In this document: positions 56,666 to 64,000 of the stretch, piece by piece | Layout of the letters: each line of letters opens with the position of its first letter | How positions within the stretch are numbered: the stretch's first letter is position 1 | NCBI RefSeq assembly: GCF_013155465.1 | Contig: NZ_JABJVX010000002.1 | Coordinates: 248,001-312,000, forward strand | DNA from: Alterinioella nitratireducens | GTDB lineage: Bacteria; Pseudomonadota; Alphaproteobacteria; Rhodobacterales; Rhodobacteraceae | Direction: 5' to 3' | DNA length: 64,000 bases | The notes under the pieces: generated by a model | Database searches by the model: none | Seen by the model: only the letters and a program-made list of their open reading frames with translations | Told to the model about the DNA's origin: nothing | Made by a program: the position numbers and the translations under genes

Positions 56666-58669
56666 TTAAACGGCGGTGATCTCCACCGTGACGTCAATCG
56701 AGGCGGTCGGCGGCACACCATCCAGCGTTACCGGGGACACCGTCGCGCCATCGGGCAGAGTCAGGACCACGGTGCTGCCGCCCGCGCCATTGTCGGCCAG
56801 CGTATAGGTAACAGGGCCGAGGTCGATCACCGCTTGCGGCAGGTCGAGTTGGAAGGTGAGGCTCTCCGTCCCGGCGTCGAAATCGGTGATGGTGGCGTTG
56901 TCGTCCCGCACCCCATCGAAGGTGAAGCTGTCACTTCCCTCGCCGCCAGTCAGCAGATTGCCGGTCGTGGCCCCGATGATGATCTCGTCATCGCCCGCCC
57001 CGCCGTCTATCGTGTCCGACCCGCTGCCACCTCCCAGATGGGGCGCGGGGGTGTCGGCCAGGATTGTGTCATTGCCGTCGCCGCCATCCGCGACATCGTC
57101 ACCTTCGCCAAGCACGATCATGTCATCCCCGGCCCCGCCGCTGATGGAGTCGTCTCCATCGCCTGAAATCACGATATCGTCGTCGTCGGATCCGGCGATG
57201 GTATTCGGTCCGTCGCCCAGACTGACGGTGCCCTCCTGACCATTGAGGACGAAATTCACGCCGTTATCGCCTTCCACGTCATTCTCCACGAAAGGGTCGG
57301 CCAGAAGCAGGTCGTAGGTGACATCATCCGCCGTCGAGAGGCCCTCAAGCCGCACAAGCACATGATCGCCGTTGACGATCTCCAACGCCGTGCCATCTGC
57401 GCTGTCGCGGGTGGTAAAGCTGACCGGAGTGTCGGCGTCGCTGCCGATATCCTGGTGCACCAGGGTCAGGGATTCTGTCGCCGGGTCGAAATCGGTGATC
57501 GTGACGGTTCCGATGCCATTGCCGCTGCCGTCGGGTCTGTCGACCGGGTCATCGCTTCTGACGATGAATGTGTCGACACCGTCATCGCCGGACAGAGTGT
57601 CGCTGCGGTCGCCGCTCAGCGTGTCATCGCCGTTCCCGCCAAAGACCGTATCATCGGCATCGCCCACAGGTCCGGACGTGTTATCATTGGAACTGATCCA
57701 GTCGTTTCCGTACCCACCGAGGAACAGATCCCCCCCGCCAGCGGCAGACAGCGTATCATCCCCGGCCCCGCCATCCAGCACATCGCTGCTGGCGGTCAGG
57801 CCGTCTTCTCCATCCGTGATTGAATCGTTGCCGATGCCACCCAGCAGGGTATCGCTGCCCCCACCTCCGGAAAGCTGGTCATCGCCGGTGCCGCCTGCGA
57901 CAAGATCGTCGCCCGCCTCGCCGTTCACCCTGTCATCGCCAGGGCCCCCATAAGGGCTGTCATTCCCGATGCCGCCATTGATGGTATCGTCGTCCGCGCC
58001 GCCATTGATCGTGTCGTCCCCCGCGTCACCGTCGATGAGGTCGTTGTCACGACCGCCTAAAAGCGCATCGTTCCCGGTGCCGCCACGGATCGTGTCATCG
58101 CCGTTGCCGCCGCCGATGCTGTCATCGCCTGCATTGCCCTCGAGGCTGTCCTCGCCGTTGTTGCCGAACACGGTATCGTCACCGAAGCCGCCCAGTAGCG
58201 TGTCGGCCCCTTCGCCATTGCCGCCGCTCAGCCAGTCGTTGCCGGTGCCGCCGGAGGCAAAGTCGTTTCCGGTGCCGGCTTGCAGGCTGTCATCCCCGGC
58301 CCCGCCCCACAGGCTGTCATTCGCGGCGCCGCCATCGGCCGAGTCGTTGCCGTCCCCGCCATAGAGCAGGTGTGACCCGAACCCGCCCAGAACGGTGTCA
58401 TCGCCGGGGCCTCCATGAACCGTGTCATCGCCCCCATCGCCATCCAGCCGGTCATTGCCGTCATAACCCCAGAGTAGGTCATTCCCGGCAAGGCCCGAAA
58501 TATCGTCATCGCCCGGCCCGCCATAGAGGGTATCGTCGCCATCGGTCGCGCCATTGGGCGAAGGGCCGGACGGGCCTGCGGGTTCCTCTGAGTCGTCATC
58601 GCTGCTGTCAAACAGGAACGCCATTCCAAGAACCGCCAGCAAAAGCGGCAATGCCAGTTCAAACCCCAT
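56666..58669 (-). CDS. Large RTX calcium-binding protein with N-terminal membrane anchor
   Basis: The 667-residue protein starts MGFELALPLLLAVLGMAFLF, closely resembling the paralogue at 53460-54965, followed by an acidic SSDDDSEEP linker. It has two RTX blocks (about 45-330 and 455-560) and two related beta segments with ITDFD(P/A)xTESLT, one between and one after them. The leader GGGGTTTTTCG before the start is also shared with the paralogue. The likely role is a calcium-stabilised envelope or surface protein. Confidence 0.85.
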   Translation of the reverse strand: MGFELALPLLLAVLGMAFLFDSSDDDSEEPAGPSGPSPNGATDGDDTLYGGPGDDDISGLAGNDLLWGYDGNDRLDGDGGDDTVHGGPGDDTVLGGFGSHLLYGGDGNDSADGGAANDSLWGGAGDDSLQAGTGNDFASGGTGNDWLSGGNGEGADTLLGGFGDDTVFGNNGEDSLEGNAGDDSIGGGNGDDTIRGGTGNDALLGGRDNDLIDGDAGDDTINGGADDDTINGGIGNDSPYGGPGDDRVNGEAGDDLVAGGTGDDQLSGGGGSDTLLGGIGNDSITDGEDGLTASSDVLDGGAGDDTLSAAGGGDLFLGGYGNDWISSNDNTSGPVGDADDTVFGGNGDDTLSGDRSDTLSGDDGVDTFIVRSDDPVDRPDGSGNGIGTVTITDFDPATESLTLVHQDIGSDADTPVSFTTRDSADGTALEIVNGDHVLVRLEGLSTADDVTYDLLLADPFVENDVEGDNGVNFVLNGQEGTVSLGDGPNTIAGSDDDDIVISGDGDDSISGGAGDDMIVLGEGDDVADGGDGNDTILADTPAPHLGGGSGSDTIDGGAGDDEIIIGATTGNLLTGGEGSDSFTFDGVRDDNATITDFDAGTESLTFQLDLPQAVIDLGPVTYTLADNGAGGSTVVLTLPDGATVSPVTLDGVPPTASIDVTVEITAV

Positions 58670-58729
58670 CGAAAAACCCCCCGATACCCAATACTTGCGA
58701 CTCAGTCGGTTACAATCTTAACGATTTTA

Positions 58730-58739
58730 CCCCCCCCCC
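58730..58739. repeat. Ten-C homopolymer in the second RTX promoter region
   Basis: A run of ten C bases lies 60 bp upstream of the RTX start codon, between it and the GGAAACA/TGTTTCC dyad. Such tracts slip during replication and can switch promoters. Assembly error is the simplest alternative. Confidence 0.7.
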
Positions 58740-58754
58740 GGCTATTTCCATCGT

Positions 58755-58779
58755 GGAAACAATCACCGGCACTGTTTCC
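58755..58779. promoter_or_regulatory. GGAAACA/TGTTTCC dyad between the second RTX gene and asd
   Basis: GGAAACA-N11-TGTTTCC lies 86 bp upstream of the RTX start and 107 bp upstream of asd. A second small dyad, TTTCCA-TCG-TGGAAA (58745-58759), overlaps its left arm. The match to the dyad before the first RTX gene suggests a common regulator. Confidence 0.55.
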
Positions 58780-58885
58780 GTTGCCGCGCGTGCCCACCCC
58801 TCCCGCGACGGTCCCGACCGGCCCTTTCCCTTCGTCGCGCACTGGCATATGAGGCGCGTGATCCCTGACGAGAAGGAGCAGGACC

Positions 58886-59908
58886 ATGGGTTACAAAGTT
58901 GTCGTCGTCGGCGCCACGGGCAATGTGGGTCGCGAAATGCTGAACATTCTGGCCGAACGCCAGTTCCCGGTCGACGAGATCGCGGCGCTGGCCTCGCGCA
59001 GGTCTCTGGGCACCGAGGTGTCCTTTGGCGATCAGACGCTCAAGACCAAGGACCTGGACCAGTTCGACTTCACCGGGTGGGATATCGCGCTCTTTGCCAT
59101 CGGTTCGGACGCGACCAAGCAATACGCCCCCAAGGCGGCCAAGGCGGGCTGCATCGTGATCGACAATTCCTCGCTCTACCGCTACGACCCCGACGTGCCG
59201 CTGGTGGTTCCGGAAGTGAACCCCGAGGCGGTCGATGGCTATGCCAAGAAGAACATCATCGCGAACCCCAATTGCTCGACCGCGCAGATGGTGGTGGCGC
59301 TGAAGCCCTTGCATGACCGGGCGAAGATCAAGCGGGTGGTGGTTTCGACCTACCAGTCGGTTTCCGGCTCGGGGAAAGAGGCGATTGACGAGCTGTGGGA
59401 CCAGACCAAGGGCATGTATGTGCCGGGCCAAGAGAGGGCCCCCAAGGTCTACCCCAAGCAGATCGCCTTCAACGTGATTCCGCATATCGACGTGTTCATG
59501 GAGGACGGCCAGACCAAGGAAGAATGGAAGATGGTGGTCGAGACGAAGAAGATCGTCGATCCCTCCATCAAGGTGACGGCCACCTGCGTGCGAGTGCCGG
59601 TCTTTGTCGGTCATGCCGAGGCGATCAATATCGAATTCGAGGAGTTCCTGGACGAGGAAGAGGCCCGCGACATCCTGCGCACGGCCCCCGGTATCCTGGT
59701 GGTCGATAAGCGCGAGGATGGCGGCTATGTCACGCCCGTGGAATGCGTCGGCGATTTCGCCACTTTCATCAGCCGCATCCGCCAGGATTCGACCATCGAG
59801 AACGGGCTGAATATCTGGTGCGTCAGCGACAACCTGCGCAAGGGCGCGGCCCTGAACGCGGTGCAGATCGCCGAGACGCTTGGCAACCGGGTGCTGAAGA
59901 AGGGCTGA
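58886..59908 (+). CDS. asd: Aspartate-semialdehyde dehydrogenase
   Basis: Asd reduces aspartyl phosphate to aspartate semialdehyde, feeding lysine, diaminopimelate, methionine and threonine. The 340-residue protein has the NADP motif VVGATGNVGREML (residues 8-20), the catalytic Cys130 in NPNCSTAQM and the conserved YQSVSGSGKEA. AAGGAG precedes the ATG. It is divergent from the second RTX gene, with the dyad in between. A hairpin follows. Confidence 0.97.
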   Translation: MGYKVVVVGATGNVGREMLNILAERQFPVDEIAALASRRSLGTEVSFGDQTLKTKDLDQFDFTGWDIALFAIGSDATKQYAPKAAKAGCIVIDNSSLYRYDPDVPLVVPEVNPEAVDGYAKKNIIANPNCSTAQMVVALKPLHDRAKIKRVVVSTYQSVSGSGKEAIDELWDQTKGMYVPGQERAPKVYPKQIAFNVIPHIDVFMEDGQTKEEWKMVVETKKIVDPSIKVTATCVRVPVFVGHAEAINIEFEEFLDEEEARDILRTAPGILVVDKREDGGYVTPVECVGDFATFISRIRQDSTIENGLNIWCVSDNLRKGAALNAVQIAETLGNRVLKKG

Positions 59909-59945
59909 CCGTTTCGGGACGATTGCTGCGTCCGTCGAAAAAAAA

Positions 59946-59972
59946 GACCGCCCGGCCAAGGATCGGGCGGTC
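59946..59972. terminator. Hairpin terminator after asd
   Basis: GACCGCCCG (59946-59954) pairs with CGGGCGGTC (59964-59972). A run of eight A lies on its 5' side, so the best U-tract is on the minus strand; on the plus strand it is an asd terminator without a U-run. Confidence 0.65.
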
Positions 59973-60081
59973 CTGTCCGTCATATGCTATAGTCGACACC
60001 GGACACCCGGACCTTCGCCCTTATTTTGGGCGCAAGTCGGGGCTGATGCTGTCTGAACCCATATGAAGGATATTTATTGCA

Positions 60082-61755
60082 ATGAAACGACTTCTCTTGA
60101 CCACGGCGATTTGCGCCACCCTCCCCTTCGCCGCGCAGGCGGATGAATTCCTTGTCCGCGCCGACGTGACCGAAGCGACCGTGTTTCTCGGCGGCGTGAC
60201 CGAGATCGTGCGCGAGGTCAGCCTGACCGTTCCGCAAGGCGACCATGACGTGTTGCTGGCGCTGCCCTCGGGCGTGCAGTTGCAGCGCGCGGATATCGCG
60301 GGCACTGGCCCCGTGACCCTGGGCAGCTACAGCGTCGAGACCGCGCATCCGATCGAGGAAGGCGCGCTGGACGGGCCGGACGTTGCCGCGGCCCGCGCGC
60401 GGGTCGAAGACCTTGAGGACCGGGTCGACGCGGTGAATGCCCGCATTGCCGAGGCCGGTGCCGCCGTCCAGGCCGCCGCCCTGCAACGCGCCTATCTGCA
60501 AAGCGTGACCGCTGGCGGCGACAACGCGGCGCCGTTTCCGACCGAACCCGAGCTGTTGGGCCAGATGCTGACCACGCTCGGCACCCAGATGGCCAATGTC
60601 GCCGAGGCCGCGCGACTGGCCGAAGAGGAACAGACCGCGCTGCGCGAAGAGCTTGCCGAGGTGAATACCGACCTCAATGCCGCGCGCACCGCGCTGAACG
60701 AGCTCTACCCGTTCGGCACCTCGGTGACGGTCATGCGCGTGCCCGTCAGCGCCGAGGCCGAGGCCGATGTGACCCTGACGCTCAGCCATTTCTCGACCGC
60801 CGCCACTTGGTCGCCGGTCTACACGCTGCGGCTGGACAGCACGGCGGAGGAGCTGGCCGTGGAACGCGCCGTCACGCTGCAACTCACCGGCAATGAACGC
60901 TGGCACGATGTGGGGGTCTCGGTCTCGACCGCCGATCCGGGGCGTGAGCGCGCGCCGAGCGATCTGAGCCCGCAACCGGCCCGCATCCACCCGCCCGAGA
61001 CTGAGGAAAGCCGGGGCGTCGGTTTCGGCATTGTCCAGCTCGGCAATGGCAATGCGGGTGGTTTCAACACCACGCTGGCAAGGCCCTCTCCGGCCCCGGC
61101 GGCCGATATGGCCCCGGTGGAGGTGCAGGCCGTGGGGGCCTCGCTGACCTACAGGCTGCCCGGTGCGGTGACGATCACGCCGCGCGACAGCAGCCGCCAG
61201 CCGCTGGATACGCTGAGCTTCGATGTCGACCTGACCAACCGCGCCGTGCCACGCCATGACGCCACCGCCTTCCTGGTGGCCGAAGTCGAGAATGACAGCG
61301 GCGAGGCGCTGCTTTCGGGCAACGCGGCCTTCTACCGGGATGGTGAGCTGTTGGGCGAGGCACAGCTTGGCTTTCTGGCCGACGGGGCCGAGACCGACCT
61401 GGCCTTCGGTGCGCTGGATCACCTGCAACTGGACTGGCGCGATCTGTCCCGCGACGAGGGGCAGACCGGGATTTTCACCAGTGCCGACACGCAAGTGCGC
61501 GCGGTCGAGTTCTCGGTCGAGAATACGTCCGACGAGGCCGAGGAGGTGCGCCTGCTCTATGCCGTGCCCTTCGCCGAGCAGGAGGAGCTGGAGCTTGACC
61601 TCGACCTGAGCGTCACGCCGGACGCGCGCGATGTGGACGGCCAGCGCGGGGTGCATGCCTGGGAGCTGACGCTGGAGCCCGGCGAGACCCGGACGATCCG
61701 CATGGATGTGGAGTTCTCCTGGCCCGAGGGCGAGGTGCTGGACTGGCGGCCCTGA
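60082..61755 (+). CDS. DUF4139 (mucoidy-inhibitor MuiA-like) secreted protein
   Basis: The 557-residue protein has a signal peptide (ending LPFAAQA), an N-terminal DUF4140 region (ADVTEATVFLGGVTEIVREVSLTVPQGDHDVLLALPSG), a coiled coil (about 100-205) and a C-terminal DUF4139 beta domain with YTLRLDS and the ending ELTLEPGETRTIRMDVEFSWPEG. It matches the MuiA family, periplasmic proteins of unknown biochemical role. An RTX-like secretion is not indicated. It is a single gene. Confidence 0.88.
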   Translation: MKRLLLTTAICATLPFAAQADEFLVRADVTEATVFLGGVTEIVREVSLTVPQGDHDVLLALPSGVQLQRADIAGTGPVTLGSYSVETAHPIEEGALDGPDVAAARARVEDLEDRVDAVNARIAEAGAAVQAAALQRAYLQSVTAGGDNAAPFPTEPELLGQMLTTLGTQMANVAEAARLAEEEQTALREELAEVNTDLNAARTALNELYPFGTSVTVMRVPVSAEAEADVTLTLSHFSTAATWSPVYTLRLDSTAEELAVERAVTLQLTGNERWHDVGVSVSTADPGRERAPSDLSPQPARIHPPETEESRGVGFGIVQLGNGNAGGFNTTLARPSPAPAADMAPVEVQAVGASLTYRLPGAVTITPRDSSRQPLDTLSFDVDLTNRAVPRHDATAFLVAEVENDSGEALLSGNAAFYRDGELLGEAQLGFLADGAETDLAFGALDHLQLDWRDLSRDEGQTGIFTSADTQVRAVEFSVENTSDEAEEVRLLYAVPFAEQEELELDLDLSVTPDARDVDGQRGVHAWELTLEPGETRTIRMDVEFSWPEGEVLDWRP

Positions 61756-61768
61756 TCCGGGGTGAGGG

Positions 61769-62314
61769 TCAGGTGTCGCCCTGGCCCTCCTCCACGATAT
61801 CCTGAAGGTTCATCAGACCGGCCTCGTAATCGGGGCCGACCAGCCGATCCATCATCAGCCCCATCCAGCGCCCGATCGGGTTCATCCCCATATCGACATC
61901 AAGGCCCCAGGTAACCTGCGTGCCGCCCCCGACATCCTCCAGGTCGATCCAGGCATCGGCGGTGCCCATATCGCCGAAATCGAGCAGCGTCTCGACGCGT
62001 TCATTCTCGATGCTTTCGACGATCTCCTGGCGGCCATTGCCGACCGTATCGACATCAGAGCGCCAGACCATGGTGTTGCCGACGCCTTCCTCGGGCCCCT
62101 CGAACGTGACCTCCATATCCGGGTCGCGCACCGTCCAGGGCGACCATTCGGTGCCGCTTTGCAGCGAGTTCACGAAAGGAAACACCTCCTCGGGCGGGGC
62201 GTCGATGGTGACCTGACGCTCTACAATGACATGGCGTGGCAGCAGGTAGGCGATGGCGGTGAAGACCGCGACCACGATGAACAGGCCAAGAGTGATTCGT
62301 TTGAGCATGCGCAT
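61769..62314 (-). CDS. SRPBCC (START-like) protein with N-terminal membrane helix
   Basis: The 181-residue protein has one hydrophobic N-terminal helix (MLKRITLGLFIVVAVFTAIAYLL) and a START-like domain with VERQVTIDAPPEEVFPFVNSLQSGTEWSPW and WGLDVDMGMNPIGRWMGLMMD, typical of the polyketide cyclase/SRPBCC group. It may bind a hydrophobic ligand at the outer face of the inner membrane. Its 3' end lies 13 bp from the DUF4139 gene, convergent. An in-frame earlier start was not seen. Confidence 0.87.
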   Translation of the reverse strand: MRMLKRITLGLFIVVAVFTAIAYLLPRHVIVERQVTIDAPPEEVFPFVNSLQSGTEWSPWTVRDPDMEVTFEGPEEGVGNTMVWRSDVDTVGNGRQEIVESIENERVETLLDFGDMGTADAWIDLEDVGGGTQVTWGLDVDMGMNPIGRWMGLMMDRLVGPDYEAGLMNLQDIVEEGQGDT

Positions 62315-62408
62315 GGGGGAGGCTCCGGATGCTAAGGATCAGGCCGGTATAGCACAGGTTGCGCAATGTGTCAGAAGGGCTCGGTAGGGGTGAACGCGCG
62401 CAACCGGC

Positions 62409-62594
62409 TTAGGCCGCCCGAAACTGTTCCTTGAGGCTGTTCTTGAGCGCCACTTTGTCCAGATCTGCGCCACTGGCATCGGGCCCAAGCAAACCCGAGT
62501 ATACCTCAATAATCTTGTCCAAGCTGCTTTCCAGGTCGGACTCCATTGTTCGTCTTTCACGAGCGATGGTGGCTGCCGAGCGGTCGTATGGCAT
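62409..62594 (-). CDS. Small acidic protein of unknown function
   Basis: The 61-residue product is mostly one or two amphipathic helices (ESDLESSLDKIIEVYSGLLG and a short C-terminal helix) and has no recognised motif. A GGAG ribosome site lies 6 bp before the ATG, which makes it credible despite its size. It lies in the AT-richer right-hand stretch and faces away from the downstream unknown genes. Confidence 0.5.
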   Translation of the reverse strand: MPYDRSAATIARERRTMESDLESSLDKIIEVYSGLLGPDASGADLDKVALKNSLKEQFRAA

Positions 62595-62796
62595 CTAATT
62601 CTCCGTCTCAAAATGAACGGGCGGCATTGACGCCCCGCCTGCTGCGGAGCCTACGCCCGGAAGAAATCCCTGTCTACAGATATAGCCTGTTCGTGGCCAT
62701 AACAGGGCATTATCGGCGAAAATTCGTAAAAAAATCGTGCACGGCACGCCGATTTCAGCCTTTATGCCCCAAATTGAATAATCCGAAAGTAACAGA

Positions 62797-63219
62797 ATGC
62801 GCGAAGATTCTCAAACCGTCGGCAGTGTGATCACGCGCGTTTTACCGAAAGGTACCAACCCACCCGATGTGCCAGAGTTGGACCCGAATAGTGTTCACGC
62901 CGCCTGGACGCGCCCGCCGCTGTTCCCGCTCGATATGTTCGCGGTTGCTGCCCATCTGTGCAAAGTCGGCAGCGTGATCTCCTACTTTGATCCTGCGCCG
63001 GATGGATCAGGGTATGAAGAGTGCCAGTTCATAATCACCCGCGCAGATCGTGACGCTGCGGATGAAGCCGCAAGTAAATGGCGGACAATCTTATCGGACC
63101 CCGTCAGCAACCCGCTGGAATTTGTCACTGAGCTTTGGCAATCGCTGTTGGAAGAATGGGACAGCCCGACTTCACCCGCGATCTATGAGAGCGCGCCAGA
63201 GTGCCCACCGGACTGGTAG
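62797..63219 (+). CDS. Uncharacterised 140-residue protein in the accessory stretch
   Basis: This protein has no signal peptide or membrane segment. It has three cysteines, an acidic C-terminal half and the run VVSYFDPAPDGS-like beta turn; I do not recognise the fold. GC content and codon use are lower and more mixed than in the core genes. Its stop is TAG at 63217, and the next gene is in the same reading frame 12 bp later, so the two could be coupled or could once have been one gene. Ribosome site is weak. Confidence 0.6.
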   Translation: MREDSQTVGSVITRVLPKGTNPPDVPELDPNSVHAAWTRPPLFPLDMFAVAAHLCKVGSVISYFDPAPDGSGYEECQFIITRADRDAADEAASKWRTILSDPVSNPLEFVTELWQSLLEEWDSPTSPAIYESAPECPPDW

Positions 63220-63231
63220 AAGCCCGCACTT

Positions 63232-64000
63232 ATGCTGACCATGATCGCAGATATGGCCTGTAATCGGATCCTGAAAGACAAGGACGGCAAAAGGATCCCC
63301 GAGAGCCCTTTTGAAGATTGGGTGCTGTCTAAATACTTGGTCAAGGAAAAAGAAGCTGAAGAAGAAGAGCGTGACTTTCGCCCACCTGCAAGCCTGTGTC
63401 TTATGGCCGATTCCAGCGTCACTTGTGTTTTGCCAAAGATGCGGGTTGCTCCAGTGGGGGCGACCGTTCGCAATTTGTCGCGCAACCTATCCCTGCTGCC
63501 CGGGCGTGGTGAAGTCCGGTGCCATTGGGCGGGGCTTGGCAAGAAGAGCGCACCAAATGAGGATGACGAAACGCTCGATATTCTGTTGATTCCAGAGCCG
63601 CGCAGGCTGAGGGCGCTGGATTTTGTCCCGCATGACAATGGCTCAAGGACATCTGCCGAGCTACAGCGCGACAAATGGCGTTGGGACAATTTCGAACTGC
63701 ACCAGACATGGATCAGATCCGAGCAGGCACGGGCCAAATTCCTGAGCGATTGCAAGAAACTGCTCTTGGCGGCCCGGCAGCAATCGCGATGTGTAAACGC
63801 TGTTGTGCTGCCGGAATATGCATTGGATTATAAACTCTTCGACCAGATCTGCGCGTTGTTGAAGACGATCGAACCCAAGCTTGAGTTTGTTATCTCGGGC
63901 AGCAGCGACAATTGTTATGGGCAAGCGGGCAACCATGTTGTTACTCGGGTTTGGGACGACAAGAATGCCGCCTCCTTTTATGTAACTAACAGCCGTCGTA
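63232..64000 (+). CDS. Nitrilase-like accessory protein (partial, cut by the right edge)
   Basis: At least 256 residues are visible and no stop is reached. Residues 1-110 are an acidic, unfamiliar N-terminal region. Residues 115-256 look like the start of a carbon-nitrogen hydrolase domain: LLIPEPRRLRALDF, then CKKLLLAARQQ, VVLPEYALD (Glu195 in the place of the catalytic Glu) and FVISGSSDN. The remaining triad residues (Lys, Cys) would lie beyond the edge. Such domains occur in defence proteins, including some linked to reverse transcriptases, but that link is inference. GC content is low for this genome. Confidence 0.45.
   Translation, partial: MLTMIADMACNRILKDKDGKRIPESPFEDWVLSKYLVKEKEAEEEERDFRPPASLCLMADSSVTCVLPKMRVAPVGATVRNLSRNLSLLPGRGEVRCHWAGLGKKSAPNEDDETLDILLIPEPRRLRALDFVPHDNGSRTSAELQRDKWRWDNFELHQTWIRSEQARAKFLSDCKKLLLAARQQSRCVNAVVLPEYALDYKLFDQICALLKTIEPKLEFVISGSSDNCYGQAGNHVVTRVWDDKNAASFYVTNSRR

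Noticed and set aside
53800-58600. Dense short direct DNA repeats resembling a CRISPR or satellite array
   Set aside because: They encode RTX nonapeptides in an open frame on the minus strand, with variable third bases and no constant repeat/spacer pattern.

Overview
The window reads as chromosomal DNA of an alphaproteobacterium of the order Rhodobacterales (Roseobacter-like). This rests on the high GC content, gene density and conserved gene neighbourhoods (accD-folC, secA beside a short membrane-anchored protein, argJ-mutT, the rsfS-rlmH-gpmI-envC-ctpA-rppH block, dgcN-dgcA), and on CtrA-type TTAA-N7-TTAA sites. No rRNA, tRNA, insertion sequence, CRISPR array or prophage was seen. Most of it is core genome; three short stretches have lower GC and look accessory: about 8.1-9.7 kb, 33.2-34.0 kb and 62.4 kb to the right edge.

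Layout. 1-0.6 kb: a CcdA-like membrane protein cut by the left edge, behind a textbook MerR/CueR-type promoter. 0.8-3.9 kb (minus): CPBP protease, accD, folC. 4.2-8.1 kb (plus): ilvD, a lipoprotein and two uncharacterised genes. 8.2-9.5 kb: a LysR regulator divergent from a DUF4242 gene. 9.8-13 kb: fadH and a second LysR regulator. 13.1-16 kb (minus): CinA-like, GNAT, AhpD-like and OmpA-like genes, closely coupled. 16.2-18.6 kb (plus): map, a secreted protein, radC. 18.6-24.1 kb (minus): secA, an anchored periplasmic protein, and a substrate-binding/OmpA fusion. 24.3-27.1 kb (plus): parvulin, argJ, mutT and a 42-residue protein. 27.1-31.4 kb: hemH and a methyltransferase (minus), then comF, grxC, an amidase and a MarR regulator (plus). 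31.4-34.8 kb: ubiG, proline iminopeptidase, a NYN nuclease, a cupin and a secreted protein. 34.8-38.7 kb (minus): smc and a small lipoprotein. 38.9-44.9 kb (plus): rsfS, rlmH, gpmI, an EnvC-like protein, ctpA, rppH and a Cys-rich secreted protein. 44.9-49.6 kb (minus): a lytic transglycosylase, cbiB, cobC, a glutathionyl-hydroquinone reductase-like protein and a CGNR regulator. 49.9-53.4 kb (plus): an uncharacterised gene, dgcN, dgcA and a D-amino-acid transaminase. 53.5-58.7 kb (minus): two paralogous RTX proteins with N-terminal membrane anchors, flanking an RhlE-type RNA helicase. 58.9-61.8 kb (plus): asd and a DUF4139 protein. 61.8-64 kb: an SRPBCC protein, small unknown genes and a truncated nitrilase-like gene.

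How the genes work together. The clearest metabolic module is D-amino-acid use: Dat moves amino groups from D-amino acids to 2-oxoglutarate to give D-glutamate, DgcN N-acetylates it, and DgcA racemises N-acetyl-D-glutamate to the L form, which can enter arginine metabolism (ArgJ is also in the window). A division and envelope theme (EnvC-like amidase activator, CtpA protease, lytic transglycosylase, OmpA-like proteins, SMC) runs through the middle. CtrA-like sites precede radC, a small lipoprotein and one RTX gene, so these may be controlled by the cell-cycle/motility regulator.

Non-coding structure. Three copies of a two-palindrome element with a constant 4-bp spacer, a related tandem palindrome overlapping the rlmH stop codon, a shared GGAAACA/TGTTTCC dyad before both RTX genes, and a 10-C run in one RTX promoter are the least explained sequences. 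The truncated gene at the right edge, with a nitrilase-like LPEY motif and a leader ORF in the same frame, is the most likely place for an undescribed accessory (possibly defence) system, but the window ends before it can be identified.
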